From positions 1 to 64,000 of the forward strand of contig CAUJHQ010000048.1 in the NCBI GenBank assembly GCA_963204815.1: a DNA stretch of 64,000 nucleotides, read 5' to 3'. The position numbers and the translations under genes are program-made. The notes under the pieces were generated by a model. It was given only the letters and a program-made list of their open reading frames with translations. It ran no database searches and was not told the DNA's origin. Shown piece by piece: positions 8,219-17,273 of this stretch. Origin of the DNA: Pseudomonadota bacterium. Its GTDB lineage: Bacteria > Pseudomonadota > Gammaproteobacteria > Burkholderiales > Burkholderiaceae_C. Within the stretch, counting starts at the first letter, position 1. Every line of letters begins with the position of its first letter.

Positions 8219-9196
8219 ATGCCCACGCTCATGGATGCCCGCGCGCTGGTGCGCGGCGTGCTGATGGCCTTTGCCGTCGCACTGGCCCCGGCGGCCCACG
8301 CCTGGCCCGACAAGCCGATCACCCTGGTGGTGCCCAATCCGGCCGGTGGCGCGGCCGACAACCTGGCACGCGGCTTCGCCGAGGAGATGTCCAAGCGGCT
8401 GAAGCAGACCGTGGTCGTCGAGAACGTCGGCGGCGCCTCGGGCGCTCTCGGCGCGCAGAAGGTGTTGCGCGCGTCGGCCGACGGCTACACGCTGATCTTC
8501 GGCAACACGAGCGACATGGTCGTGACGCCGATCGCCAACCCCAGCGCCGGCTATGCGACGCGCGACTTCACGCCGGTCGCGCTGGTGGGTCTCACGCCGA
8601 TGGCGCTGGTGGCCCGCCCGGGCCTGGGCATCACCCACGTCGACCAGCTGGTCGCGCAGGCCAAGGCCCGGCCCAACGGTCTGACGGTCGGCACCACGGG
8701 CGCATCGTCGTTCCAGGCCTTCTCGACCGTGGCACTGCAGAAGGCCGGCGGCATCGACCTGCTGGCCGTGCCGTACAAGGGCGGCGCCCCGCTGGCCACC
8801 GACCTGCTGGGCGGCCAGATCGACCTGGCCGTGATGGCGATGCCGGGCGCGATGCCGCACGTGCGCGCCGGCAAGCTGACGCTGCTGGGCCTGCTGGTGG
8901 ACAAGCGCCTGCCATCGGCGCCCGAACTGCCGACCGTCAACGAAGGCTCGGCCGTCAAGGGCGTGACGATGCAGATCTGGGCGGGCATCGGCGGGCCGCC
9001 CGGGCTGCCCGCGCCGGTGGTCGAAACGCTGAACGCCACGGTGCGCGACATCCTGCTCGACAAGGACTTCAACGAGCGCCGCATCCGCAACGGCGACCTG
9101 CCGGTCACGCCGATCTCGGCAGCGGAGTTCGGTCGGTTTCTCGCCGCCGAGGTGGACAAGTTCCGTGCGTTGGCCACCGGCATGAAGCTGGAGTGA
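8219..9196 (+). CDS. Bug/TctC-family periplasmic substrate-binding protein
   Basis: A 325-residue extracytoplasmic binding protein. A signal peptide ends near AAHAW, followed by the family opening PDKPITLVVPNPAGGAADN; the conserved VPYKGGAP and the Asp-containing GQIDLAV follow later. Such proteins bind carboxylates or similar small anions. The ATG at 8219 follows AGGAGACAAGCGC. No TctA/TctB membrane genes are next to it, as is common for orphan Bug proteins. First gene of a tight run with the hydrolase, DUF3237 and lyase genes. Confidence 0.88.
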   Translation: MPTLMDARALVRGVLMAFAVALAPAAHAWPDKPITLVVPNPAGGAADNLARGFAEEMSKRLKQTVVVENVGGASGALGAQKVLRASADGYTLIFGNTSDMVVTPIANPSAGYATRDFTPVALVGLTPMALVARPGLGITHVDQLVAQAKARPNGLTVGTTGASSFQAFSTVALQKAGGIDLLAVPYKGGAPLATDLLGGQIDLAVMAMPGAMPHVRAGKLTLLGLLVDKRLPSAPELPTVNEGSAVKGVTMQIWAGIGGPPGLPAPVVETLNATVRDILLDKDFNERRIRNGDLPVTPISAAEFGRFLAAEVDKFRALATGMKLE

Positions 9197-9201
9197 ACGG
9201 C

Positions 9202-10089
9202 ATGCCGCTGGCGGACATCGCTCGCTCCGGGCCGACGCTCGAAGCATCGGCGCTGCAGCGCACCGTGCTCGGCAACGGCCTGGTGTTCCACCACGCCGAG
9301 GCGGGTGCGGGTGTGCCGCTGGTCTTCCTGCATGGCGTGCTCGGCGACTGGCGGACCTGGGCGCCGCAATGGGCGGCGTTCGTGCCGCACTTCCGCTGCA
9401 TCAGCTACAGCCGGCGCTACAGCGTGCCCAACGGCAACCGACAGGCGTCGCCCGATCACTCCGCGCTGGCCGAGGCGGACGACCTCGAGGCGCTGCTGGC
9501 GCGCTGGCAGGCCGCACCGGCGGTGCTGGTCGGTGCGAGCTACGGGGCCTACACCGCGCTGGCACTCGCCGCGCGGCGGCCGGACCAGGTGCGTGCGCTC
9601 GTGCTCGTGGAGCCGCCGCTGATGCGGCTGGCCGACGGCACTGCCGAGGGGCGGGCCACCCGCGAAGACTTCGACCGCCGCATCCGCCTGCCGGCGCGGC
9701 AGGCCTTCGAGGCGGGCGACGATGCGCGCGCCGTCTGGCTGCTGACCGAAGGCATCCTGGGCGGGACGGACCTGGGCCAGCAGAGCGCCGCTGCAATGGG
9801 GCGGCGGCTGGAGAACGCGGAGTCACTGCGCCGCGTGACGCTGTCGACCGATGAGTTCCCGGTGCTCGACATGAAGCGCCTCGCGAACCTGGACGTGCCG
9901 ACGCTGCTGCTGTCGGGCGAGCGCACGCCGCCCATCCACGACGTCGTGTTCCAGGCGCTGGTGCAGGCCTTGCCGCGCGCCGACAGCCGCAAGGTGCCCG
10001 GCGCCGGGCATGGCGTGGCCCGTGACCAGCCGGCGCTCTTCAATGCGCTGGTGCGGGACTTCCTGGCGCGGCACGGCCTGCCACCATGA
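9202..10089 (+). CDS. Alpha/beta-fold hydrolase
   Basis: A 295-residue cytoplasmic alpha/beta hydrolase. The oxyanion-hole strand is VFLHGVLGDWRTW, the nucleophile elbow is VGASYGAYTA (Ser in G-x-S-x-G), and the catalytic His is in GAGHGVARDQ. A GTG overlapping the previous stop (9193) is possible, but the ATG at 9202 has GGAG eight bases upstream and is preferred. Gene order suggests it cleaves an ester, lactone or C-C bond in the pathway served by the neighbouring binding protein. Confidence 0.8.
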   Translation: MPLADIARSGPTLEASALQRTVLGNGLVFHHAEAGAGVPLVFLHGVLGDWRTWAPQWAAFVPHFRCISYSRRYSVPNGNRQASPDHSALAEADDLEALLARWQAAPAVLVGASYGAYTALALAARRPDQVRALVLVEPPLMRLADGTAEGRATREDFDRRIRLPARQAFEAGDDARAVWLLTEGILGGTDLGQQSAAAMGRRLENAESLRRVTLSTDEFPVLDMKRLANLDVPTLLLSGERTPPIHDVVFQALVQALPRADSRKVPGAGHGVARDQPALFNALVRDFLARHGLPP

Positions 10090-10511
10090 CGCCGGCACTG
10101 ACGTTGGCCTGGACGGCGGAGGTCGAGATCGGCGAGAAGCAGGATCTGGGCAATGGCCCGCTCGGGCGCTGCTTCATCGTGCCCATCCTGGGCGGCACCT
10201 TCGCGGGCCCGCGGCTGCGCGGCCGCGTGCTGGCCGGCGGCGCAGACCGGCAACTCCTGCGCGCCGACGGCGTCCGCGAGTTCGATGCGCTCTACGAGAT
10301 GCGGGTCGACGACGGCACCGTCATCACCGTGCGCAACCGCGTGCTGGTGGAGGGCGACGACCCCCGCACGCGGTATGCGCGTTCGGTGGTGCGTGCCGAG
10401 GTCGCAGTCGGACCGCACGCCTGGATCACGCGGCGCGTGCTCGTGGGAACGCTGGAAAGCCTGCGGCCGGAGCGCCCGGCGGTCCGTGTGACCGTGTACG
10501 TGCTGGACTGA
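10086..10511 (+). CDS. DUF3237 family protein
   Basis: A 141-residue protein of the DUF3237 family, recognised by LGRCFIVPILGGTFAGPRL, then GGADRQLLRADG, then EFDALYEMRVDDGTVI and a C-terminal RVLVGTLES block. It is predicted to be a beta-barrel-like cytoplasmic protein of unknown function. The start ATG overlaps the hydrolase stop (ATGA), so it is translationally coupled to that gene. Confidence 0.8.
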   Translation: MTPALTLAWTAEVEIGEKQDLGNGPLGRCFIVPILGGTFAGPRLRGRVLAGGADRQLLRADGVREFDALYEMRVDDGTVITVRNRVLVEGDDPRTRYARSVVRAEVAVGPHAWITRRVLVGTLESLRPERPAVRVTVYVLD

Positions 10512-10528
10512 ACGACAGGAGACAAGCC

Positions 10529-12157
10529 ATGAACACCATCACCGGAATCTGGATCGGACTGGCGCTGCTGCCGGCCCCGGCGCTCGCGCAGATCGCGGCC
10601 GGCGCTCCTTCGCTGGCGGCCGATGGCGTGGTCGCCCGGCATTGCCGCACGGCGGCCGACTGCCGGGCCGGGGTCGACAAGCTCCTGGCCAGGCCGTCCC
10701 CCGGCGCCACCAGCGCGCTCGCCCGCGAGCAGGACCTGTTCTACTGGTTCAGCCGCATCAACATGGCGAGCACCGTCGCCAACGTGGAGCTGGGCATCAT
10801 CCCGAAGGAACTGGCGGGGCCGATCGCCCGCGGCGTCGCGTTCAGCATCGACCAGGCTGCACGGCCCGGCGGGAAGCGCCCGACCGACGTGCTGCAGACG
10901 GAGAAGATCATCACCGACGTGGCGGGGCCCGAGGCCACGCTGATCCACACGGGCCGCAGCCGGCAGGACATCCACTCCACGCTCACGATGGCGCAGCTGC
11001 GCACCGAGCTGCTCGACCACGCCGATGCACTGAACGCCCTGCGCGCCCAGTTGCAGGACATGGCGGCGCAGCATGTCGAGACCTTCGTGCCGGCCTACAC
11101 CAACGGCGTGCAGGCGCAGCCGATCAGCCTGGCGCACTACCTGCTGGCCTTCGCCGACAGCTTCGAGCGCGACGCCGAGCGCCTGCGGCAGGCCTGGCCG
11201 CGGGTGGACCGCAGCACGCTGGGATCGGCGGTGCTCGCCAACTCGAGCTGGGCGCTGGACAAGCAGAGGCTGGCCGAGCTGCTGGGCTTCGGCGGCATCA
11301 CCGCCAACGGCTATGACGCCACGCAGATCGCCCCGGCCGACGTCGGCCTGGAGGCGGCCCAGATCGCGGGCTCGACGGCCCTGCGCCTGGGCTCGCTGAT
11401 GCAGGACATCCACGTGCAGTACCACCAGACGCGGCCCTGGATGCTGCTGGCGCCCGGCCGCACCTACACCAGCAGCGCGATGCCGCAGAAGGCCAACCCC
11501 GGCGTCATCCAGAACGCCCGCCGGCTGGCGAGCGACGTCGTGGCCTCGGTCCAGCAGGTGGTGCTGCGGGCCCACAACGTGACGCCCGGCATGATCGACT
11601 ACAAGTACTCCTGGACCGCGGCGCCACAGGGGGCGGGCACCTTCGTGCAGGGGGTGCAGTTGCTGCGCGACAGCACCGACGTTCTGGCCTCTCTGCGCAT
11701 CGACAAGGCGCGGGCACTGGAGGAACTGGAGGGCGAGTGGACCACCTCGATGGAGCTGGCCGAGACCTTGCAGCGAGAGCACCGCGTGCCGTTCCGCGTC
11801 GGGCACCACTTCGCCAGCGAGGTGGTGAAGTTCGCGCGGCAGCAGCAACTGCTGCCGCGCCAGTTCCCGTACGCCGAGGCGCAGCGGCTGTATGCCGAGG
11901 CGATGAAGCAGGATGGCCAGGCCGGCACCCGGCTGCCGCTGGACGAGGCGGGGTTCCGGCGCACGCTGTCGCCGGCGGACATGGTGCGCACCCGCGTCGG
12001 CGTTGGCGGGCCCCAGCCGGCCGAGACACGGCGCATGCTGGAAGCGTCACGCAAGGCCCTCGCGGCAGATCGCCGCTGGGTCGACGAGCGGCGGGACCGG
12101 CTGGCGGCGTCGGAGGCGAAGCTGAACGAGGCCTTCGCCGCGTTGCTTCAGCGATAG
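10529..12157 (+). CDS. Exported argininosuccinate-lyase-like enzyme (fumarase/aspartase superfamily)
   Basis: A 542-residue protein. The superfamily signature is plain: TSSAMPQKANPGVIQNAR contains the flexible catalytic loop (SSxMPxKxNP), with HTGRSRQDIHST earlier as in argininosuccinate lyases. Unlike cytoplasmic ASL (about 460 residues) it begins with a clear signal peptide (MNTITGIWIGLALLPAPALAQ), so it should act in the periplasm. Superfamily members perform beta-elimination of C-N or C-O bonds releasing fumarate, and some cleave aminopolycarboxylates. ATG at 10529 follows CAGGAGACAAGCC, nearly the same leader as the binding-protein gene. It ends the 8219-12157 module. Confidence 0.8.
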   Translation: MNTITGIWIGLALLPAPALAQIAAGAPSLAADGVVARHCRTAADCRAGVDKLLARPSPGATSALAREQDLFYWFSRINMASTVANVELGIIPKELAGPIARGVAFSIDQAARPGGKRPTDVLQTEKIITDVAGPEATLIHTGRSRQDIHSTLTMAQLRTELLDHADALNALRAQLQDMAAQHVETFVPAYTNGVQAQPISLAHYLLAFADSFERDAERLRQAWPRVDRSTLGSAVLANSSWALDKQRLAELLGFGGITANGYDATQIAPADVGLEAAQIAGSTALRLGSLMQDIHVQYHQTRPWMLLAPGRTYTSSAMPQKANPGVIQNARRLASDVVASVQQVVLRAHNVTPGMIDYKYSWTAAPQGAGTFVQGVQLLRDSTDVLASLRIDKARALEELEGEWTTSMELAETLQREHRVPFRVGHHFASEVVKFARQQQLLPRQFPYAEAQRLYAEAMKQDGQAGTRLPLDEAGFRRTLSPADMVRTRVGVGGPQPAETRRMLEASRKALAADRRWVDERRDRLAASEAKLNEAFAALLQR

Positions 12158-12410
12158 ACCTGCCTCCGCGAGCGGTCGCGTGGGCCAGCGCGGCGCGGCT
12201 CGTGGGCGCGCGCCTCACGCGAACCTTCGGCCGCGGATCCTTGCGCCGCCGTCCTCCATCCAACCCGCCGGCCCGCCCAGACGAATCGCCCGGCCGGCTT
12301 CCGGGCGCGGCCCTCCCTTCCCGCATCCCGATCGCCCGGCCCACCGCCATGCGGTGCGCCGGGTGACTTGCTTCGTGCGGCCGCGCGGGAAAACCCCGAG
12401 CCTTCTTACT

Positions 12411-12455
12411 TTAGTGATCGCTAATATTGCGTATGAGTGATATTTAGGTGATCGC
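12411..12455 (+). promoter_or_regulatory. soxC upstream regulatory region with AT-rich inverted and direct repeats
   Basis: An AT-rich island at the end of an otherwise very GC-rich 298-bp gap (12158-12455, in which nothing else was recognised). GTGATCGC occurs at 12414-12421 and 12448-12455, 34 bp apart; AATAT (12423-12427) and ATATT (12440-12444) form an inverted repeat between them. The CTAATATT...TATG core also appears at 23010 and in weaker form at 25141, next to the regulator gene. The second GTGATCGC includes the soxC ribosome site. Confidence 0.5.
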
Positions 12456-13847
12456 GTGGAAGGACACCCCGTGCAATCCGAGCGTGGCCCGTCGGGCCGA
12501 CTGGTCAAGGCCCCCGAGAGTTTCATCGACGCCGCTGGCGTGCGCCAGGTCTTCGCCGAGGCGAAGCAGGGCCGGCGCGACTTCCTGCGGCAGGCCTTCG
12601 CGGCCGCCGGCACTGCGGCGGCCGTGCCGGCCGCGCTGGCCCAGGCGAACCCGGCGCCGGCCGACGCCGGCGACCCGAACATCCTGAACCTGCCCGAGCA
12701 CAGCCGCGGCCTTGGCCAGGCGGTGGCGACCGACGGCTACGGCCGGCCGTCGAAGCACGAGTCCAACGTGCAGCGCCGGCAGAGCCCGGGCCTCACGCAG
12801 ACGGCGCAGTCGTCGGTGTCGTTCGCGCCGCTGCAGTCGCTGTTCGGCATCGTCACGCCGAGCGGCCTGCACTTCGAGCGTCACCACCAGGGCTGGTGGG
12901 ACATCGACCCGACGAAGCACCGGCTGATGGTCAACGGCAGCGACGGCACGCTGGTGAAGACGCCGCGCGTGTTCACGGTCGACGAGATCATGCGCCTGCC
13001 CTCGGTGTCGCGCTTCCACTTCATCGAGTGCGGCGCGAACACCGGCATGGAGTGGGGCAACACCGCGGTGCCGACCTGCCAGTACACGCACGGCATGCTG
13101 AGCTGCAGCGAGTTCACCGGCGTGCCGCTGCGCACGCTGTTCGAAATGTGCGGCGTCGACTACAAGCGCGGCCGCTACGTGCTGGCCGAAGGGGCCGACG
13201 GGTCGTCGATGACGCGCACGGTGCCGATGGAACTGGTCGAGAGCGGCGAGGTCTTCGTCGCCTACGGTCAGAACGGCGAGATGCTGCGCCCGGAGAACGG
13301 CTACCCGCTGCGCTTGGTGGTGCCGGGCGTGCAGGGCGTCAGCTGGGTCAAGTACCTGCGCCGCCTGGAGGTGGGCGACAAGCCCTACGGCACGAAGGAC
13401 GAGACGCTGCACTACATCGACCTCATGCCCGACGGCCTGCACCGGCAGTACAGCAGCACGCAGGAGTGCAAGAGCGTCGTGACGACGCCTTCCGGAGGCC
13501 AGGTGCTGCTCGACAAGGGCTACTACAACATCAGCGGCCTGGCTTGGTCGGGCCGCGGCCGCGTGACGCGTGTCGACGTCTCCGTCGACGGCGGGCGCAA
13601 CTGGCGCCGTGCGCGGCTGGAGACGCCGGTGCTGTCCAAGTGCCTGACGCGCTTCAACCTCGACTGGGTGTGGGACGGCAAGCCGGCGCTCGTGCAGAGC
13701 CGCGCGACCGACGAGACCGGCTACGTGCAGCCGACCACCCGCCAGCTGCGCGCGGTGCGCGGCACGCGGTCGATCTATCACAACAACTCGGTGCAGACCT
13801 GGTGGGTCCAGGAAAGCGGGGAGGTGCGCAATGTCCAGCTCGCGTAG
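12456..13847 (+). CDS. soxC: SoxC, sulfane dehydrogenase molybdopterin subunit
   Basis: A 463-residue Mo-cofactor subunit of the SoxCD sulfane dehydrogenase, which oxidises the outer sulfur bound to SoxY in the periplasm. A twin-arginine signal is present (GRRDFLRQAFAAAG, about residues 44-57), as expected for a cofactor-loaded export. The sulfite-oxidase-type core includes FHFIECGANTGMEW, with the Mo-ligand Cys candidate in that motif, and a C-terminal dimerisation domain (VDVSVDGGRNWR). The start is GTG at 12456, preceded by TAGGTGAT. It overlaps soxD by 17 bp. First gene of soxCDYZAXB. Confidence 0.95.
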   Translation: MEGHPVQSERGPSGRLVKAPESFIDAAGVRQVFAEAKQGRRDFLRQAFAAAGTAAAVPAALAQANPAPADAGDPNILNLPEHSRGLGQAVATDGYGRPSKHESNVQRRQSPGLTQTAQSSVSFAPLQSLFGIVTPSGLHFERHHQGWWDIDPTKHRLMVNGSDGTLVKTPRVFTVDEIMRLPSVSRFHFIECGANTGMEWGNTAVPTCQYTHGMLSCSEFTGVPLRTLFEMCGVDYKRGRYVLAEGADGSSMTRTVPMELVESGEVFVAYGQNGEMLRPENGYPLRLVVPGVQGVSWVKYLRRLEVGDKPYGTKDETLHYIDLMPDGLHRQYSSTQECKSVVTTPSGGQVLLDKGYYNISGLAWSGRGRVTRVDVSVDGGRNWRRARLETPVLSKCLTRFNLDWVWDGKPALVQSRATDETGYVQPTTRQLRAVRGTRSIYHNNSVQTWWVQESGEVRNVQLA

Positions 13848-14883
13848 GCTGTTGATCGCGGCGCTGTCGCTTGCCGCGGCCGGTGCCCACGCGCAGGGTG
13901 CCTACCCCGGCATCGGCCGCGCCGCCACCGAGGCCGAGGTGGCCGCCTGGGACATCGACGTGCGCCCCGACTTCAAGGGCCTGCCAGCCGGCGCGGGCTC
14001 GGTCGCCAAGGGCATGGACGTCTGGGAGGCAAAGTGCGCCTCGTGCCACGGCGTGTTCGGCGAGAGCAACGAGGTCTTCAGCCCGCTCGTCGGCGGCACC
14101 ACCGCGGCGGACATCGCCAGCGGCCGCGTCGCCCGCCTGACCGACCCCGCGTTCCCGGGCCGCACGACGTTCATGAAGCTGTCCAGCGTGTCCACGCTGT
14201 GGGACTACATCCGCCGCGCGATGCCGTGGAACGCGCCGAAGTCGCTGACGGTCGACGAGACCTACGCCGTCACGGCCTACCTGCTGAACCTGGGCGGCGT
14301 GGTGCCCGAGGCGTTCACGCTCACGGACCGCAACATCGCCGACGTGCAGGCGCGCCTGCCGAACCGCAACGGCATGACGACGGCGCACGGCCTGTGGCCC
14401 GGGGCCGGCCTCGGCCGCGGCGGCGCCGACGTGAACGCCACCGCGTGCATGAAGGACTGCGCGCCCGAGCCCCGGGTGGCCTCGATGCTGCCCGAGCACG
14501 CGCGCAATGCCCACGGCAACCTCGCGCAGCAGAACCGCCTCGTCGGTGCGCAGCGCGGGGCGGACACCTCGCGGCCGGCCGGCGCGGCCGCGGCCGTGGC
14601 GGCGGCGGTGCCGGCTGCGCCGCCGGCGTCGCCGGCCGTCGCGTTGACGCAGCGGCTGGGCTGTGCCGTCTGCCACGGCGCCGACCGCAAGATCGTCGGG
14701 CCGGGCTTCACCGAAGTCGCGCGCCGGCACGCCGGCCGCGCCGACGCCGTGGACTATCTCGCCGCCAAGATCACGGCCGGCGGCTCCGGCGTCTGGGGAA
14801 CGATCCCGATGCCGGCACAACCCATAACGAGCGACGATGCGAAGCTCATCGCACAATGGATCGCCAACGGCGCGGCGCGGTGA
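13831..14883 (+). CDS. soxD: SoxD, diheme cytochrome c subunit
   Basis: A 350-residue periplasmic cytochrome c that takes electrons from SoxC. A signal peptide ends near AGAHAQ. The first heme motif is CASCH in the N-terminal third and the second is CAVCH near residue 275, separated by an Ala/Pro-rich linker. The start lies inside soxC (17-bp overlap), suggesting coupled synthesis of the two subunits. Confidence 0.93.
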   Translation: MSSSRRLLIAALSLAAAGAHAQGAYPGIGRAATEAEVAAWDIDVRPDFKGLPAGAGSVAKGMDVWEAKCASCHGVFGESNEVFSPLVGGTTAADIASGRVARLTDPAFPGRTTFMKLSSVSTLWDYIRRAMPWNAPKSLTVDETYAVTAYLLNLGGVVPEAFTLTDRNIADVQARLPNRNGMTTAHGLWPGAGLGRGGADVNATACMKDCAPEPRVASMLPEHARNAHGNLAQQNRLVGAQRGADTSRPAGAAAAVAAAVPAAPPASPAVALTQRLGCAVCHGADRKIVGPGFTEVARRHAGRADAVDYLAAKITAGGSGVWGTIPMPAQPITSDDAKLIAQWIANGAAR

Positions 14884-14962
14884 CGCGCCGCCGCCCTCGA
14901 CAGCCAGTTCCCGGACCTTGCCGTCCTTTCCCCGAAACGATATCCGCATGAAGGAGTCCGCT

Positions 14963-15421
14963 ATGCAAACCCGCCGGGACGTGTTGTCCGGTTCCGTCAA
15001 GGTCGCGGCGCTGCTGGCGTCCGCCGGCCTTCTGCCGACCGCCGCCCAGGCCGCGTGGTCGCAGGCCGCGTTCGACGCCAAGACGATGGCCGAGTCGCTG
15101 AAGGCGCTCGGCGCCGGTGCACCCACCGAGAGCAAGGACGTGGCGATCACCGGGCCCGACATCGCCGAGAACGGCGCCGTCGTGCCGGTGGGCGTGTCCA
15201 CGACGGCGGCCGGTGCCAAGCGGTTGCTGGTGCTGGTCGAGAAGAACCCGTCGGTGCTGTCGGCGGTGTTCGACGTCAGCGATGCCGTCGACGCCAACTT
15301 CGCGACGCGCGTGAAGATGGGCCAGTCGTCCAACGTCTTCGCCGTCGCGATGATGGGCGACGGCCGCGTGCTGTTCGCGCAGAAGGAAATCAAGGTCACG
15401 CTCGGCGGCTGCGGCGGCTGA
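14963..15421 (+). CDS. soxY: SoxY, sulfur carrier subunit
   Basis: A 152-residue carrier protein that holds thiosulfate on its C-terminal cysteine. The diagnostic flexible tail is present (LGGCGG at the very end), and a Tat-type signal (TRRDVLSGSVKVAALLA) opens the protein. The ATG at 14963 follows AAGGAGTCCGCT; an in-frame ATG at 14948 precedes that ribosome site and is less likely. Works as a dimer with SoxZ, encoded 33 bp downstream. Confidence 0.95.
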   Translation: MQTRRDVLSGSVKVAALLASAGLLPTAAQAAWSQAAFDAKTMAESLKALGAGAPTESKDVAITGPDIAENGAVVPVGVSTTAAGAKRLLVLVEKNPSVLSAVFDVSDAVDANFATRVKMGQSSNVFAVAMMGDGRVLFAQKEIKVTLGGCGG

Positions 15422-15454
15422 GCCCGGTTCCCGGCATTCAGAAGGAGTTTCGAA

Positions 15455-15766
15455 ATGGCAGACCCGATGCGCATTCGCGCCCAGGCCGCTGGCGACAAGG
15501 CCACCGTGCGCGTGCTGATGAGTCACGAGATGGAGACCGGCCAGCGCAAGGACGCCGCCGGCAAGACGATCCCGGCCTGGTTCATCCAGGAAGTCACCGC
15601 GCAGCTCAACGGCAAGACCGTGCTGACGGCCCAATGGGGGCCCTCGGTGTCGAAGAACCCGTTCCTGCAGTTCGCCGTGAAGGGCGCGAAGGCCGGCGAC
15701 AAGGTCAGCGTCACCTGGGTGGACAACAAGGGCGACAAGCGCACCGACGAGGCGACGGTCTCCTGA
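15455..15766 (+). CDS. soxZ: SoxZ, sulfur carrier partner
   Basis: A 103-residue SoxZ with the usual opening (MADPMRIRAQA), the VLMSHEMETG block and a C-terminal VTWVDNKGDKRTDEA strand. It has no signal peptide and is exported bound to SoxY, whose Tat signal serves both. Ribosome site AGAAGGAG lies upstream. Confidence 0.95.
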   Translation: MADPMRIRAQAAGDKATVRVLMSHEMETGQRKDAAGKTIPAWFIQEVTAQLNGKTVLTAQWGPSVSKNPFLQFAVKGAKAGDKVSVTWVDNKGDKRTDEATVS

Positions 15767-15797
15767 CCGCCGCGCCCACCACGTGGAGGGGAGACAC

Positions 15798-16598
15798 ATG
15801 AAGCGATTCACCATCGCGGCGGCCGCGCTCGGCCTGCTCGCCGGCGCCGCCGCGGCGCAGACGAAGTCGGCTGCCGAAGGCATTGCCGAGTACCGCAAGA
15901 TGCTCGAGGACGGCAACCCGGCCGAGCTCTTCGAGGCCAAGGGCGAAGGCCTGTGGAAGCAGAAGCGGGGTCCGAAGAACGCCTCGCTCGAAGGTTGCGA
16001 CCTCGGCAAGGGCCCCGGCGTCGTGAAGGGCGCCTGGGTGCAGCTGCCGCGCTGGTTCGCCGACACCGGCCGCGTGCAGGACCTCGAGTCTCGCCTGCTC
16101 ACCTGCATGGAGACGCTGCAGGGCCTGAACGCCGCCGAGATCGCCGCCACGCCGTTCGGCCGTGGCGAGCAGAAGAACATGGAGGCGCTGGCGGCGTGGA
16201 TCTCGGCCGAGTCGCGCGGCCAGCGCTTCGCGCTGCCGCAGGACCACGCCGAGGAGCGGAAGTTCTACGAACTCGGACGCCGGGCCTTCTTCTACCGCGG
16301 CGGCCCGTACGACTTCTCGTGCGCCTCGTGCCACGGCGAGCCCGGCAAGCGCATCCGCCTGCAGGACCTGCCCGACCTGACGAAGAACCCGGGCGACGGC
16401 ATCGGTTTCGCCGCCTGGCCGGCCTACCGCGTGAGCAGCGGCGAGATGTGGAGCATGCAGCGCCGCCTCAACGACTGCTACCGCCAGCAGCGGTTCCCGT
16501 TCCCCGGCTACGCCTCCGACGTGACGATCGCGCTCGGCGTCTACATGGGCGTCGGCGCGAAGGGTGCGCAATCGATCGCCCCGGCCATCAAGCGCTGA
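15798..16598 (+). CDS. soxA: SoxA, diheme-type cytochrome c subunit of SoxAX
   Basis: A 266-residue periplasmic subunit of SoxAX, which joins thiosulfate to the SoxY cysteine. A signal peptide ends near GAAAAQ. A single CASCH heme motif is seen at about residue 175, and the Cys in MQRRLNDCYRQQ is in the place of the persulfide-type heme ligand. The other cysteines (EGCDLG, LTCMET) fit a structural disulfide replacing the lost N-terminal heme. The ATG at 15798 follows GGAGGGGAGACAC. Confidence 0.94.
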   Translation: MKRFTIAAAALGLLAGAAAAQTKSAAEGIAEYRKMLEDGNPAELFEAKGEGLWKQKRGPKNASLEGCDLGKGPGVVKGAWVQLPRWFADTGRVQDLESRLLTCMETLQGLNAAEIAATPFGRGEQKNMEALAAWISAESRGQRFALPQDHAEERKFYELGRRAFFYRGGPYDFSCASCHGEPGKRIRLQDLPDLTKNPGDGIGFAAWPAYRVSSGEMWSMQRRLNDCYRQQRFPFPGYASDVTIALGVYMGVGAKGAQSIAPAIKR

Positions 16599-16610
16599 CG
16601 AGGTTTTGAC

Positions 16611-17267
16611 ATGAGCACACGACAACTCACCCGCGCCGCCCTGTTCGCCGTGGCCGCGGTCGCGCTGGCGGGCTGCGCGGCATTCGCCCCGCGGCCCGAC
16701 TACGACGCGCTGACCGCGCAGATGATGAAGTCCTCGTTCCGCGACCAGGGCATCGCCAAGGTCGACCGCCTGCAGCAGGACGCGGCCAACGCCGAATGCT
16801 CGAAGGCCGAGGGCAAGCCGCTGCCCGACGATCTCGCGCGCGCGCTGCAGGACGCGGCGCTGAAGACCGTGAAGATGCCCGGCGACGGCCGCTTCATCGG
16901 CGACTGGCGCGAAGGCGAGAAGCTGGCGCAGAACGGCCGCGGCATGACCTGGACGGACGCCTCCGCGGCCACCACGGCGAACGGCGGCAACTGCTACAAC
17001 TGCCACCAGATCGACCCGAAGGAGATTTCCTACGGCACGATCGGCCCCAGCCTGTACCAGTACGGCAAGAACCGCGGCGTCGCCGACGTCAACGCGCCCA
17101 CCGCGCGGCCGATCCTCGAGTACACCTGGACCAAGCTGTACAACGCCAAGGCGTACAACGCCTGCTCCGGCATGCCGCGATTCGGCCACGCCGGCCTGCT
17201 CGACGAGAAGCAGATGCGCGACCTGATGGCGCTGATCCTCGACCCCCAGTCGCCGGTCAACCGCTGA
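16611..17267 (+). CDS. soxX: SoxX, monoheme cytochrome c subunit of SoxAX
   Basis: A 218-residue cytochrome with one CYNCH motif (near residue 128) and a distal Met in SGMPRFG. The N terminus has a lipoprotein-type signal (VALAGCAAF), so this SoxX may be membrane anchored. It carries an N-terminal extension relative to the shortest SoxX proteins. Partner of SoxA, encoded 12 bp upstream. Confidence 0.93.
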   Translation: MSTRQLTRAALFAVAAVALAGCAAFAPRPDYDALTAQMMKSSFRDQGIAKVDRLQQDAANAECSKAEGKPLPDDLARALQDAALKTVKMPGDGRFIGDWREGEKLAQNGRGMTWTDASAATTANGGNCYNCHQIDPKEISYGTIGPSLYQYGKNRGVADVNAPTARPILEYTWTKLYNAKAYNACSGMPRFGHAGLLDEKQMRDLMALILDPQSPVNR

Positions 17268-17273
17268 CACGCA

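Noticed and set aside
13654..15504. Long minus-strand open frame (over 600 codons) opposite soxC/soxD/soxY.
   Set aside because: It is the antisense shadow of clearly homologous sox genes in GC-rich DNA, with Arg/Ala/His-rich low-complexity translation.
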